The translations under genes were made by a program, and so were the position numbers. DNA of 64,000 nt, taken from contig OZ025264.1 of the NCBI GenBank assembly GCA_964019135.1, positions 2,480,001 through 2,544,000 on the forward strand. Direction: 5' to 3'. How positions within the stretch are numbered: the stretch's first letter is position 1; the number at the start of each line of letters is the position of its first letter. The stretch comes from Arenicola marina. Lineage: Eukaryota > Annelida > Polychaeta > Arenicolidae. Below, piece by piece: positions 12,245-23,723 of this stretch. The notes beneath the pieces are model-generated. The model did not search any database. It worked only from the letters and a program-made list of their open reading frames with translations, and was not told the origin of the DNA.

Positions 12245-12422
12245 AACAGCGAACGGGCCCGCAGGGATATAAAGTCGGCCACCAACTGCTGCTCCGGTGA
12301 ACAAATCTACTTCTCCCCGGATAGCCCACAGGTTTTCAGGATTTAAATTCATAACAGAATATACTTATTTGACATGGAGAAGAGGTTGGTAATGCAAAAA
12401 ATTACAGAATATATTGCTTTAA
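12245..12422 (+). repeat. Dispersed TATA-containing repeat, copy A
   Basis: About 178 bp that align with 34,563-34,739 at roughly 85 percent by eye. Shared landmarks in order: AACAGCGAAC, GCAGGGATATA, CGGCCACCAACT, CCGGATAGCC, TCAGGATTTAAATTCA and ACTTATTTGACATGGAGAAG. TATAAA is at 12,268-12,273. It could be a solo LTR, a MITE or a duplicated promoter; no terminal repeats or target duplications were found to decide. Confidence 0.8.
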
Positions 12423-13141
12423 AGTGTCCTAATTTTACAACCAACCAACCACCCTGAAGCTGTTGGACAACGCTCCTCTGTTGCCCTAGGCCAGGGCACC
12501 TGGGTCGTTGTCGGGGTCGTCAACCGACCAGTGAAGACTTGGCTAAAAGTTTGACTTTTGCGGCACCACTACAAGGGTATCTCTGGATACATCATGGTCT
12601 GTTCAGCAATGAGCTACGAAACTAAAGTGAAACTACTGAAATGAACATGACCTTATAGCTTTCGTTCCAGGAGGCGTGTGGAAGGTAAAAGCTGTGGGTT
12701 CCATTCCACTCATTACACAAGGTGCACCAGTTCTCGAATGCGGACTGTTCGAGAACTGTTTCTCCTCTGGCAGGATGTCTGACTGAGACAAAGCGATGTG
12801 CTTTGAGGTTAGTTACCGTACATCCCCGAGCAGTAGCCACAGCTGCGCGGCTCACTCAAGCTCGCAATGACGGATGGACGCGCGCGCAGGCTGAGCTTGT
12901 AAACAAGCCGGTAAGACGTCACAACGAGCACGATGGCGGACGACTCACGGTGGTAACAAGTCGATAAATCAATACAAAACTCAGGCCTCGACAAAAAGGA
13001 GTTAAAGGGGACATGAAGTAGACGTGGAAGCATTGGAAGGGGTAGGTATTTTACATTTGAAGGAGTAAACATCGTTATTTAAATATGCGTTAGTACGCAT
13101 CAGTCTGTGTCCTGTTCGTGTAACGTATTCGGTTAAACTTA
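12423..13141. other. Single-copy sequence with a YY1-type ATGGCGG site
   Basis: ATGGCGGACGACTCACG starts at 12,933, next to GACGTCAC and in CpG-richer DNA, which resembles a TATA-less promoter and start. The possible donor GTGGTAAC downstream is weak, so I do not call an exon. Confidence 0.35.
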
Positions 13142-13197
13142 TTTATTTAACCAGGATACCCCGAATAGCATACGCTAGGAACATGGGGCTTCCTCAA
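13142..13197. repeat. Dispersed 56-bp repeat, copy 1
   Basis: Nearly identical to 13,789-13,844, sharing GGATACCCCGAATAGCATAC and TGGGGCTTCCTCAA. CCCC and GGGG blocks in the unit could pair as an imperfect hairpin. Likely part of a short interspersed element. Confidence 0.75.
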
Positions 13198-13734
13198 AGA
13201 AATAAAAGTAAGATATTACAATGTAAAACATGATATGCAATAGTACAATGGCGAGGCACGTTTGGTCAGATATAACGGTACATAAAAAGAGAGAGGAAGA
13301 GGGAAAGGGATAGACTTAAAGGCTTACTCCTGACAGATTATTGGTAAGTAACGCGATGAGTAAATAAAACCAATGTCGATACGGCGTCAATAATATCTGA
13401 GTTTTCAGTTGGACGCTCGAGGCCATAGAGGAATAAATGTACAATATCTTTCGATTGAGATCATGGATGTAACGTATTCACCATTGGGCCAGGGGACCGT
13501 TGAACATAGTCACTTGTGGAAGATGATGACGTACAGTGTCTAAGATAACCACGTGGCATACATGTAAATGACGTCTGCTAGGGACGTTATATCCCGTTGT
13601 AAGCTGGTACCGTGACGAGCCCCTCCTGCCAGTGGATCACTCGAGCCCGCTGCCAGGAGCGAACATATCTGGGGAGGTTCCGGACGAATTAACGAGACAT
13701 TAAACCTCATATTAACCAAATTAGTAATTATATC

Positions 13735-14035
13735 GGGCTAATCACATTGTATTACGCAGGGCAAAAATGCGCTTGGTTTTAGCATATATTTATTTAACGA
13801 GGATACCCCGAATAGCATACGCTAGGAATATGGGGCTTCCTCAATAAGGGGTTGCGTCTAGGACGCGCTGGGCATATTTATCACCAATATGAACTTGGCG
13901 GCGGCATGTGAGTGAGGGCAAACCGCTTTTATTCAATAATCCCATTCTAGATGATAGGCTCTGACCACATTAATAACCTTATCAGACTAATAACATTGTA
14001 TTACGCAGGGCAAAATTGCAAAATTGCGCTTTTGT
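13735..14035. repeat. Cluster of short dispersed repeats
   Basis: Contains the second copy of the 56-bp repeat (13,789-13,844), flanked by two copies of CATTGTATTACGCAGGGCAA (about 13,745 and 13,993), each with TAATnACATTG upstream and TGCGCTT downstream. The arrangement suggests remnants of a repeated element. Confidence 0.65.
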
Positions 14036-14740
14036 TCTATATTATCGTTATTATTGACATGTATATCAAAACATTTTTGCTTTCCATTCGTCCATTGTGA
14101 TGTGTATCTCAAATCAACGACAGTGACGTCATTCAGGCGGCGTTGTAATGTGACATGACTAAGGTTTTCATTCCGACACGTCCTGATGCACTTCCGGTCT
14201 CTACGATGACTTCCGGTGCGGAGCGCTCGGTTATGTGTAGCTGTCTGTCGTTATATGCCACCACGGGACGAGTAGCCCATCAATTGACAAGGCCGGACTC
14301 TCATAGGGGTCTGGACGGGGGGGGGGGCAGGTTCCAGTGTCGATTTTTCAAAATTCTCAGCGTCGAATGTCGATTTCTTAGTTCCGTGTCACATTTTGGC
14401 TAAGTTTTGTGTGTTTTTTTTTCAAAACATCTGTGTCGATGTATGCCTGTGTCGCGTGTCGCCAGTTCCCTCCCAGGCCCCTTCTGAACGCTGTGGTGGG
14501 TACATACACAGGGCAGTGCTGATCGGGGATTAATCAAGCATGGTCGCCCGCCTCGGCAGTCCGATGGGCGTTCATCTCTCCATCGCTCCATGGCGCTCCC
14601 CACATCGTGGAATCTCAAATCGGGTTTTTGTATACGCATGTCAACTCTCCCTAAAAGTGGAATCATTTCGGCTTAAGCTTGCACTTTGTTTGGCAATCTA
14701 ATAAAACGTAAAACTTTGTCTCCAACTGCAAAAACTGCAG
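14036..14740. other. Single-copy sequence
   Basis: No gene supported; includes a poly-G run near 14,318. Confidence 0.5.
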
Positions 14741-14743
14741 GCC

Positions 14744-14802
14744 GTAAGTTCAGAATTAGACAAGGCAAACAGGTAAGTTCAGAATTAGACAAGGCAAACA
14801 GG
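14744..14802. repeat. 29-bp direct duplication
   Basis: Two perfect tandem copies of a unit starting GTAAGTTCAGAATTAGACAA. Confidence 0.9.
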
Positions 14803-15086
14803 CGCACCCTGGTGCCTAATTGCAAATTGAACATCGTCCAGAAAACATAAATCTTGTTTTCCTTAACTGGCTCTTTTCGCAAACCAGCCGGTTTCTGTGG
14901 GTGAAGTGACTGCGCTTGGCAAGGCGACTGAACTGCCCAGTCCGTCTTAAAGACCGCCCTGGTCTTCCAGAGACGTCAAGGCTTCGAGCCGCGGGACCAC
15001 ACTGGCGCTCTGGTTCTGTTTTATTCGTGGATGTGTCCTATGAATACCAATAACAGTCACAAACAGGTCAGCTTCCTCCTCCACAG

Positions 15087-16415
15087 TCCTGGCGTTACGC
15101 TGTCTGGGCTTTACGCTGTCTGGGCTTTACGCTGGCTGGGCGTTACGCTGTCCGGGCGTTACGCTGTCTGGGCTTGACGCTGTCCGGGCTTGACGCTGTC
15201 CGGTCATGACGCTGTCCGGGCTTGACGCTGTCCGGGCTCGACGCTGTCCGGGCTTGACGCTGTCTGGGCATGACGCTGTCCGGGCTTGACGCTGTCCTGG
15301 CGTTACGCTGTCTGGGCTTTACGCTGTCCTGGCGTTACGCTGTCCTGGCTTGACCCTGTCCTGGCTTGACGCTGTCTGGGCTTGACGCTGTCTGGGCTTG
15401 ACGCTGTCCGGGCTTGACGCTGTCCGGGCTTGACGCTGTCCGGGCTTGACGCTGTCCGGGCTTGACGCTGTCTGGGCTTGACGCTGTCTGGGCATGACGC
15501 TGTCTGGGCTTGACACTGTCCGGGCATGACGCTGTCCGGGCTTGACGCTGTCCGGGTCTGACGCTCGCCGGGCTTTACGCTGTCCGGGCTTGACGCTGTC
15601 CGGTCATGACGCTGTCCGGGCTTTACGCTGTCTGGGCTTGACGCTGTCCGGGCTTGACGCTGTCTGGGCATGACGCTGTCCGGGATTGACGCTGTTCGGG
15701 CTTGACGCTGTCCGGGCTTGACGCTGTCCGCGCTTGACGCTGTCCGCGCTTGACGCTGTCCAGGCTTAACGCTGTCCGGGTTTGACGCTGTCCGGGCTTG
15801 ACGCTGTCCGGGCTTGACGCTGTCCGGGCTTGACGCTGTCCGGGCTTGACGCTGTCGGGGTCTGACGCTGTCCGGGCATGAGGCTGTCCGGGCTTGACGC
15901 TGTCCGAGCTTGACGCTGTCCGGGCTTGACGCTGTCCGGGCTCGACGCTGTCCGGGCTTGACGCTGTCCGGGCTTGACGCTGTCCGGGCTTGACGCTGTC
16001 CGGGCTCGACGCTGTCCTGGCTTGACGCTGTCCGGGCTTGACGCTGTCCGGGCTTGACGCTGTCCGCGCTTGACGCTGTCCTGGCTTGACGCTGTCCGGG
16101 CTTGACGCTGTCCGGTATTTAAGCTGTGCAGGCGTTACGCTGTCCGGGCTTGACGCTGTCCGGGCTTGACGGCTTGACGCTGTTCGGGTTTGACGCTATC
16201 CGGGTTTGACGCTGTCCGGGTTTGACGCTGTCCGGGCTTTACGCTCTCCGGGCTTTACGCTGTCCGGGCTTGACCATGTCCGGTATTTAAGCTGTGCAGG
16301 CGTTACGCTGTCCGGGTTTGACGCTGTCCGGGTTTGACGCTGTCCGGTATTTAAGCTGTCCGGTATTTAAGCTGTGCAGGGGTTACGCTGTCCGGGTTTG
16401 GCGCTATCCGGGTGT
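15087..16415. repeat. 16-bp minisatellite, about 83 copies
   Basis: Unit ACGCTGTCCGGGCTTG with substitution variants. Because 16 is not a multiple of three, open frames on the minus strand show a 16-residue period (three units). A variant stretch containing CCGGTATTTAAGCTGTGCAG recurs at about 16,110, 16,281 and 16,343-16,380. Confidence 0.96.
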
Positions 16416-16965
16416 TTCGCCGAGCAGGTGTCCTTTTCCCCTACTATGTATGTACAATATCTCTGATCTTAAATTCTTGAAGAAGTGAAGGCCCCAAACC
16501 AGAAAAGATAGGGAAACATGGGGCAAAATGATCGCCTTAACTTTATTTGTGTTTTGGGGAAGACAAGAAGTGTTATAAAAAGAGTAACATTTTTGTAAAC
16601 TGACAACAGTAGTATTGTGAATAACATAGCTTGGATACATGCGAGTGACACGAACTAAATTTTTTACTAGGACAAGAAACATGTGGGTCATTTTGTCCCC
16701 CTAAAGGGGCAAAATGGTCAGCCCATTATTTCCGCATGTTAATGAGTGAACTGAACAGCCTAAGAAGGCAAACTCCCAACTCTCTGGAACAGTTTGACCC
16801 AGAAGGATCACACACAGAAATTACAAATAACGTTTACGTCAGCAGAGGCGGATTGGGCGGGAGGGACACCCTTACCCCACTCTTTGCCATTTTTCAGTGC
16901 AAAATTAAGGCCATCTGAGGCGTAGAACTCAGCTTTCATCGTTCTACTGTTGAACAGACCCGGGG

Positions 16966-17143
16966 CAGGGGCGGATCCACGGGGTGCCGACCCGGCCCCG
17001 GCCCCCCTTTTGAGGGTGGAAATTTATATAATTAATACCATTTAACACATGAAAATCTAAAAACAGCCCCCCCCCCCTCTCCAGCATATCTGGATCCAAC
17101 CCTGAAACCGGCCCCCCTATCCAATTTTTCTGGATCTGCCCCT
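16966..17143. mobile_element. Nested hAT-like MITE, 178 bp
   Basis: The left end is CAGGGGCGGATCCA; the right end TGGATCTGCCCCT is its inverse with one mismatch over 13 bp. CAGGGG termini are typical of hAT elements. It sits inside the larger TIR element. A clear 8-bp target duplication was not found. Confidence 0.6.
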
Positions 17144-17956
17144 CCGGGGAGGAGGGGGGGGGGTGTTTAATACATTGCTTTTTCTTCTTCATCATAAATG
17201 TCCGCTCTATAGGGGTATCTTTTTCATCACAAATATCCGCTCTCTCAGGCATCAAGTCACCCGCGAATCCCCACCACCAGATTTGTATAATAGTATAATA
17301 GGGACCGTAGCGGGGCATTGGCTGTTACTTGGCTTTGTCTTTCTAACTGGTCTAGTAGCTTTTGGGGGTGGAGATGTATCGAATGAAGACACGCTCTGCT
17401 TCAATCAACGCTGCCGGCTCCCTGGGGCGCACAGGTCTCCTGCACAGGTCTCACAGCATATTCGTGATCATCAAAGATGTTCCGATTCAGTAGACACATC
17501 ATCCATTTTGCTAAAGATAATCGTTTCTGTTACAGTATACATGTTAAATAGGATGTGGGTAAAACGGCCCACTAGGTCATTTTGCCCCGAGCAGCGTGGG
17601 TCATTTTGCCCCTGTTAGTAACCTTAACATTTGACCGCTGTATGAACAATACGGCGCAGTATATTCCGCATCTGAATTACGTTTGGGGCTTGACTTGGAC
17701 TTATCTTTGATCGTGTTAATTCATCAACATTTTCCCCCAAGCTAGTATCCACTGAGTTCTACTTTCTTCCGGTGCTTACCATAGATGGCAACATCCCAGA
17801 ATCTTTTACTTCGGTAACGAAGGTCAGCTGTCTGCTTCAGCGCCCATGTAGATTTGTTAAGGTATCACGTAACAAACAGGAACAAATATAAAACGCTTCA
17901 ATACAGGTGGCTGCACCGCAATTTCGCGATATTGTGGTGGACAAAGTGACCCCATT
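17144..17956. other. Internal part of TIR element, no transposase
   Basis: Contains a short duplication (TTCATCAYAAATRTCCGCTCT, 38 bp apart near 17,185 and 17,223) and two extra end-like motifs at 17,575-17,613. No frame resembles a transposase. Confidence 0.5.
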
Positions 17957-17985
17957 GGGTCATTTTACCCCATGTTCCCCTATCA

Positions 17986-18120
17986 AATAAATATGAAATA
18001 ACTGTGGAATAAAAATGAAATAACTGTGGAATAAATACGAAATAACTGTGGAATAAATATGAAATAACTGTGGAATAAATAAGAAAAAACTATGAAAAAT
18101 ATGAAATACATGTGGAATAT
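17986..18120. repeat. 22-bp AT-rich tandem repeat, about 6 copies
   Basis: Unit AATAAATATGAAATAACTGT plus GG, degrading at the right end. It abuts the right terminus of the TIR element. Confidence 0.88.
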
Positions 18121-18177
18121 GTATGACCGTTTCGTCATTATCAATAAATACGCTTTTTATAATACGTGTTGTAGTAG

Positions 18178-18252
18178 CATCACGTGGTCTCTGGCCTGCA
18201 TCACGTGGTCTCTGGCCTGCATCACGTGGTCTCTGGCCTGCATCACGTGGTT
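18178..18252. repeat. 21-bp E-box tandem repeat, 3.5 copies
   Basis: Unit CATCACGTGGTCTCTGGCCT plus G, each copy with one CACGTG. Copies are identical apart from the truncated last one. Confidence 0.9.
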
Positions 18253-20551
18253 CTATTAAGGATACTGTAAAGATCAGGTGTTTTTGCCAAAATCCGCTGT
18301 TACTTCTTGTTCAACTGATACGAGAAATATGTCAATATAAGATTGCAAATTTGAAGAAACTGCATGTTATGTATTGAGTTTCTCGCCAAGCTACGTGAAT
18401 GCGTTCAACAACTAGACGGGTAAACCAACTGTCCATCCCTGAAAGAACATATCGTTTCAATCTGCTGATCTGTTTTCTCGGGCGGGTTTTGATTTCACTG
18501 TGACATGGAATGAAATGTTGGTGTTTTAGGCCGCTTTTGTGCACAAAAAGGCTTAATGGGGCCAAGGAACATCCCGGGACGATGAAGGATGAAGGAATGA
18601 AACATGCCCCAGTTTAAGTGCCCAGGCCCGGATACGAACCCAGCACCTATTGATCTGCGGTCTAGAGCGCCCCCCCCCCCACCCATACGGAGGATGGAAC
18701 ACGGTGGAAGCTGATATCACGGTTAGCGTTAAAACAGGCACTATTTAATGTCACCAGCATATTGTACGCCTGCAAATTTTATGGCATGTGCTTCTGTGTT
18801 ATTTACCGGACGTTGTGTTCGCAGCACAGAGGTTTCAGAGAAGCGCTCTAATGGACTATAGCTGGCAGTATGCACCATTAATATGCGAGAAAATCTCTAA
18901 AGGCGTCGCTTTGGTGCCACGACTGCTGGTAATATGATGACACGGGGGTGGGGTTGGGGTGGGGATGGGAGTGGGGTGGGGAGGAGAGTGGGGTGGGGAG
19001 GGAAGTGGGGCGCGGATGGTAGTGGAGTGGGGTGGGGGTGGGCATGGGAGTGTGAGGTGGAGGAATGGAAGGAGAAAAATGGAGGTAAAAAAAATCTTGA
19101 TGAAAACGGAAGGCTGAACTGGAATATAACACAGTGTGTGCATTTGATGAGATCCGGTGCCCAGCGTGTTAATTAACAAAGTTAATCGAGACAGATAATC
19201 CCAACGTTCTCGAAGCAGACAAGCCAAATAAAAACACAAAAATAATAACTTTATTTATGGCAACCGTCTCGTCGCTGAACGTGTTATTCATACTCGCGGA
19301 CGAGGCACAAAATGTAATAACTTTTTTTCCCCAATCCGCTTTGTCCTTCTGGTGCCCCAGGGCGGATACAGCTCTCAATGGGCGCACTATGACCAAGTGG
19401 GGCCCCGTAGCACTGAGAGACAGCGGCGACAGGGGCTTCATTTCTTTGGCGGCGGAGGAGAGGGTGGGGGGGGGGGGGTGGCGGTGATATGAAGCGGGGT
19501 CTGAGCTGAGTGCGCTTGCTGATCTGTCTTGATCCAAAACACCACTCATCTGGTTCCCTGCTTTAGGCAAAACGAAATATTTTTGGGTGCATCTGTTTCT
19601 TTCTGGGTTCAGTTCACTGACCATTCGGGACATCAGGACTCGTTATGTTTCCCCTTATCGATTACGTGGTGGCCATGGCATTTTTCGGTCTTCATTCAAG
19701 AAATATCGAATTGCTATTTTGTCGACCGTTCAATTAGCTGAGGAGGATTCATGCTGACATTGTTTGTTTTTTTAATCTTAGCTTCATTTCAACAAGATCA
19801 ACTTTCCTGCCTGGAAAACGACAAGTATGTCGTCGCTGATTCACTATTTCTCTCACTGCCCCCCCCCCCCCACCCCCTGTCTGAGTCTCTGACTATGTCT
19901 CTTTTTCTCCCTCTCTCTTTTTCACTATTTCTGTCGCTCTCTGTCTGTATATTCACGTCACCAGGCGTAGCACTCTCTGCCTTCGACTCACTCCGCTATG
20001 GCTCCATTATATCTCTGTTGTCGCCTAATTCCTCAATGCATTTTCACACTCGCTCGCGAGGGCGGTGCTGCACAAATTGATAGGAAAAATGCGCCGCGCA
20101 TTTCTACAATTTAGTGCCGGAACCCAGCCTAAGCCTAATAACACACCGTATCAGGTGATGAAAAGAAAGAGTTCAGCCACAATTATGACTTTTTTTTAAA
20201 GGGGTACAAGATGTTTTTTGCTCTATAAATACACAAAGCTCGTTATTTTTATGTTTTATTCTTGAAAATTATAATGTTGCAAGAAATTACATAGTTACAG
20301 TTGATTTGATCGTTTTTTAAGAATCTTGAAATTTGCCCCCGGCCGACAGCAGCGGTAAAAGCGGAGTCTGCGTAGCGCCACCGTGCGGGGAGCTTGCAGG
20401 CGTAGCTGCCTCGCGGTGACATCGATCTACCCGGTAAAGTTGGAGGAGGCTGAGCCGTCATAACGCGGTACCGACTCATTGTCATAATGGATGCGGCTTG
20501 CAAGGGAAAAGAAGGAGTCCGAGTCTCACCGCAGTTGGATAACGACCATGG
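18253..20551. other. Single-copy sequence, low-complexity patches
   Basis: Includes a poly-C run (about 18,668), a G-rich tract (18,945-19,050), poly-G at 19,466-19,480, poly-C at 19,858-19,872 and a CT-rich stretch to 19,950. No coding region can be supported. Confidence 0.5.
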
Positions 20552-21030
20552 CGTGGCGTACATGTGGCGTAATGTACACGTGGCGTAATGTACATATGGT
20601 AACATGTACATGTGGCGTAATGTACACGTGGCGTAATGTACACGTGGCGTAATGTACACGTGGCGTAATGTACACGTGGCGTAATGTACATATGACTTAA
20701 TGTACATTTGGCATAATCTACACGTGGCGTAATGTACATATGGTAACATGTACATGTGGCGTAATGTACACGTGGCGTAATGTACACGTGGCGTAATGTA
20801 CACGTGGCGTAATTTACACGTGGCGTAATGTACATATGACTTAATGTACATTTGGCATAATCTACACGTGGCGTAATGTACATATGCTAACATGTACATG
20901 TTGCGTGATGTACCTGCGGCGTAATGTTCAAGCGGCTTAATGCATATGTCGCGTAATGTGCACGAACCATAATGCACAAGTGGCGTCAGGGAGACATGGA
21001 GTAAAATACAAATGGCGTAATCTATACATG
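20552..21030. repeat. 16-bp E-box minisatellite, about 28 copies
   Basis: Unit GTACACGTGGCGTAAT; most copies contain CACGTG, and variants contain CATATG or CATTTG. A nine-unit block (144 bp) recurs: TACATATGGTAAC or its variant starts at 20,591, 20,735 and 20,879. Copies degrade beyond 20,900. Open minus frames (HYATCTLRHVYITPRV-type) derive from the repeat. Confidence 0.93.
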
Positions 21031-21687
21031 ATGGTCAATTTTGAAACCGCTGAAAAATCAGTTTATTAAATGTTCCCATGTAGAGCACACGCATCCAGAG
21101 GTAGGAATCATTATGTCATACATGAAGGTAAGATATTCGTTTGCCTGGGCCTCGCGGACTAGAAAAGTTAAATTGTTCTCACCTGCACATTTATATATTG
21201 AGATACAGATCTTAACAATGAGAAAACAATATCCCTCCATGCACCCATCGGTTTATATAACTGCCTCTAAGTAGGGGTTCACATGTCACGGCGACGCGAA
21301 CAAGAGACGTTGGCAAGGCGATCACGTGACATCCAGCAACGGACTGTGGGCTGATCCCACGGACACGTGGGCCCCCCCCCCATCCCCATGACCACCCCCC
21401 ACCCTCCTCACGTCCGGTGGGTCGATAAAGATAACACATCAAATCCCGCCACGAAGACCAATGATGACAGCATGAGGTCCCGGATTTAGCCTTTGGGGGT
21501 CTGAGGTGGCGGTCGAGCGGGGGGCGGGGGAGGGGGGAGGGGGCATGAGCGGGAGGCGTGAGCGGTGGAGGGGGAGGGGGAGGTTTACACGCCGTCTGTC
21601 GGAGATTTTGACCACTATGTTTTCTATTATTTAGAGTGTCACCACTTGGCACCTGGACGGAAGATATTTCCTAATATTCCGCTCTAG
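21031..21687. other. Single-copy sequence
   Basis: Poly-C (about 21,373) and G-rich (21,515-21,590) patches; ATCACGTGAC near 21,323. No gene supported. Confidence 0.5.
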
Positions 21688-21689
21688 CA

Positions 21690-21775
21690 CGACCTTCCAC
21701 GACCTACCACGACCTTCCACGACCTACCACGACCTTCCACGACCTACCACTACCTTTCACGACCTTCCAGGACTT
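21690..21775. repeat. 10-bp / 20-bp tandem repeat
   Basis: Alternating CACGACCTTC and CACGACCTAC, about eight or nine copies, degrading at the right end. Confidence 0.9.
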
Positions 21776-23723
21776 GTTACGACCCGATACGATCCCCATC
21801 AAACACACAACGATCTCACAATGTTGGTTTTGGGTTTTAATCACGTCATCTCAAAGTTAACATCAGGACAACGTTGTTACAACGCTTGTCGCAAACATTG
21901 AGCTAATATTGTCTAGCCTAAATTCCATAAAAATAAAACCTTTGCCATGTGTACTGAATATTACAAATTTGCGGCGTGTAGCAGTTGTTATACATACACA
22001 ATGGTGAGAAGTCGGGTGAGAAGTCGACATACATCATGAAAACAACATGTAATTGATTGTCTTTGACAGTCATGCTTCTAATTAATTCATCATATACGGA
22101 TATGTTTCTCACAGAAGGCGCAATTTTAATACAGGACTGAATGTCAGACGTTATCTGAAACCGTTCGGGCAATGTAAGAAAAAAACAAATGCAACAGTTA
22201 ATCTTCACCGCAAGGCGTCGTCCGCTTTTCGATCGAACGGCATCTTGGTGTATTATCGCCCATTTTTCGGTGACGGTGTCGTTCACATTTACTTTTGTTA
22301 ACAAAAATATATTGGTAAGCCAAAACCTTTCTAGGCCTACCTATCTTGTCCTTGATATATTTACTATAGGATCACCAGGCCATGTATCCAAGTCCATTTA
22401 GTAATACATTTGCCGGTTGTGGCATGAGTGGAACTGAACACAGTCACAGACAGTGACATTGTCCCTGACGAATGAGGAAGAAAACACTGATGGGTCAGGA
22501 AAAAACGTAGATCTAGTCGAGAACAAAAGCGGTCAAGGAAAAGAGCTAAGAAGAAACGGGACAAGAACATTAATTAATTAATAGAAAGATTTCTTTTCAG
22601 AGGTAAATTAAAAAAAAAATTGTCAATGGAAAGAATAGTGGTAAAGAGGACACAAGTTAGTAAAAGGAGAAAGACCGAACATATCATACAAGTATTATGC
22701 AGACAAAAGGTCATTGAGAAGAATAAGGTCCAGCATAAGTCAGAATCAAATATATTTTTGGTCAATTACAAGGTTGAGAGAAGATGCAACTTAATGGGCG
22801 AAATTAAATGACCAAGAAATCCTGGTTGACAATTATTCTGTATGTTATGAAGGATACGAGGGCTTTTAAAGGTGCAACCTTCCAAGGATAATCTGACTGC
22901 TTGAAATGATTTACATTGCTCAAACATTCATAGAACAAAGTACAACAAAAGCCAAATTATGTGAAAACAGAAAACACCTTTTTGTGTGTATTTTACCAAT
23001 GTATTTAGGAAAAACTCAGTGTTGTCCATGCCTGCTATTAGTGACTGTAGTTTAATGATGATGGCAAAAGTCCCCGATCTTTAGGAGTCACCATAGTGAC
23101 TACGATAGGTTTCATTGACTTGGTATAAAAGATCCACTGGCATTGTATTAAATATCTCGACAATTATTCATTGTTAGTGCCGATTAAATATACTGCCATT
23201 TTTGGCAGTTTTCCCCTGTAGTATATAATGAACCTATTCAGTTTGAACCTGCGCTAGGGAAATCTAAAAAGATTTTTTAGACTAGACTTAAACAGGAGCA
23301 ACTTTATTGTGATTTTATTAAATTACATGAAATACGACAAAGGTCACAGTGCAAATTGGGGCTTCGATAGCCTTACTTGATATATGGTATGAAATTGGTA
23401 GCATTAATATATGATATGATTATCTTATCTACCTTCATTTTTAGAAGCAAACAATTGCAATAACACATGAAAAATAAAAACACATAAATAGATCATATGC
23501 GATGAAACTATTATGGTCTGATCTTGCTAGTCTCTTAAAACACTATGGTTATAAAAATATATAAAACGTGTACGTTGCCCGAAAAACTACAAAATTTGAA
23601 TTTTTACAGGGCACCGGCACTGTACAAGATTAATCGTGTCTTACTGCACATTTTCATTAAATGAATAAGAATCCAAAATAATTATTCAGGTGCATTGAAA
23701 ACCTAAAAATTAAATATACCTCA
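21776..23723. other. AT-rich single-copy sequence
   Basis: Markedly more AT-rich than the rest of the window, with a poly-A run near 22,610. A lysine-rich 63-codon frame at 22,620-22,811 has no supporting evidence. I see no gene or repeat. Confidence 0.55.

Larger units (their letters stand above)
16507..17984. mobile_element. Non-autonomous TIR DNA transposon, 1.48 kb, TA-flanked
   Basis: The left end reads TA then GGGAAACATGGGGCAAAATG; the reverse complement of the right end reads TA then GGGGAACATGGGGTAAAATG. The termini match at 20 of 23 positions, and a TA at both ends fits the Tc1/mariner-pogo target preference. No transposase frame is visible. Internal copies of GGGTCATTTTGCCCC-like ends at 16,683-16,720 (head to head), 17,575 and 17,597 suggest several related elements inserted into one another. 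The superfamily assignment is inference. Confidence 0.7.

Noticed and set aside
19751..19840. Hydrophobic N-terminus MLTLFVFLILASFQQD as a possible signal peptide
   Set aside because: The T-rich run followed by AG looks as much like a splice acceptor, the only donor (GTATGT) is weak and the frame then enters poly-C/CT sequence.
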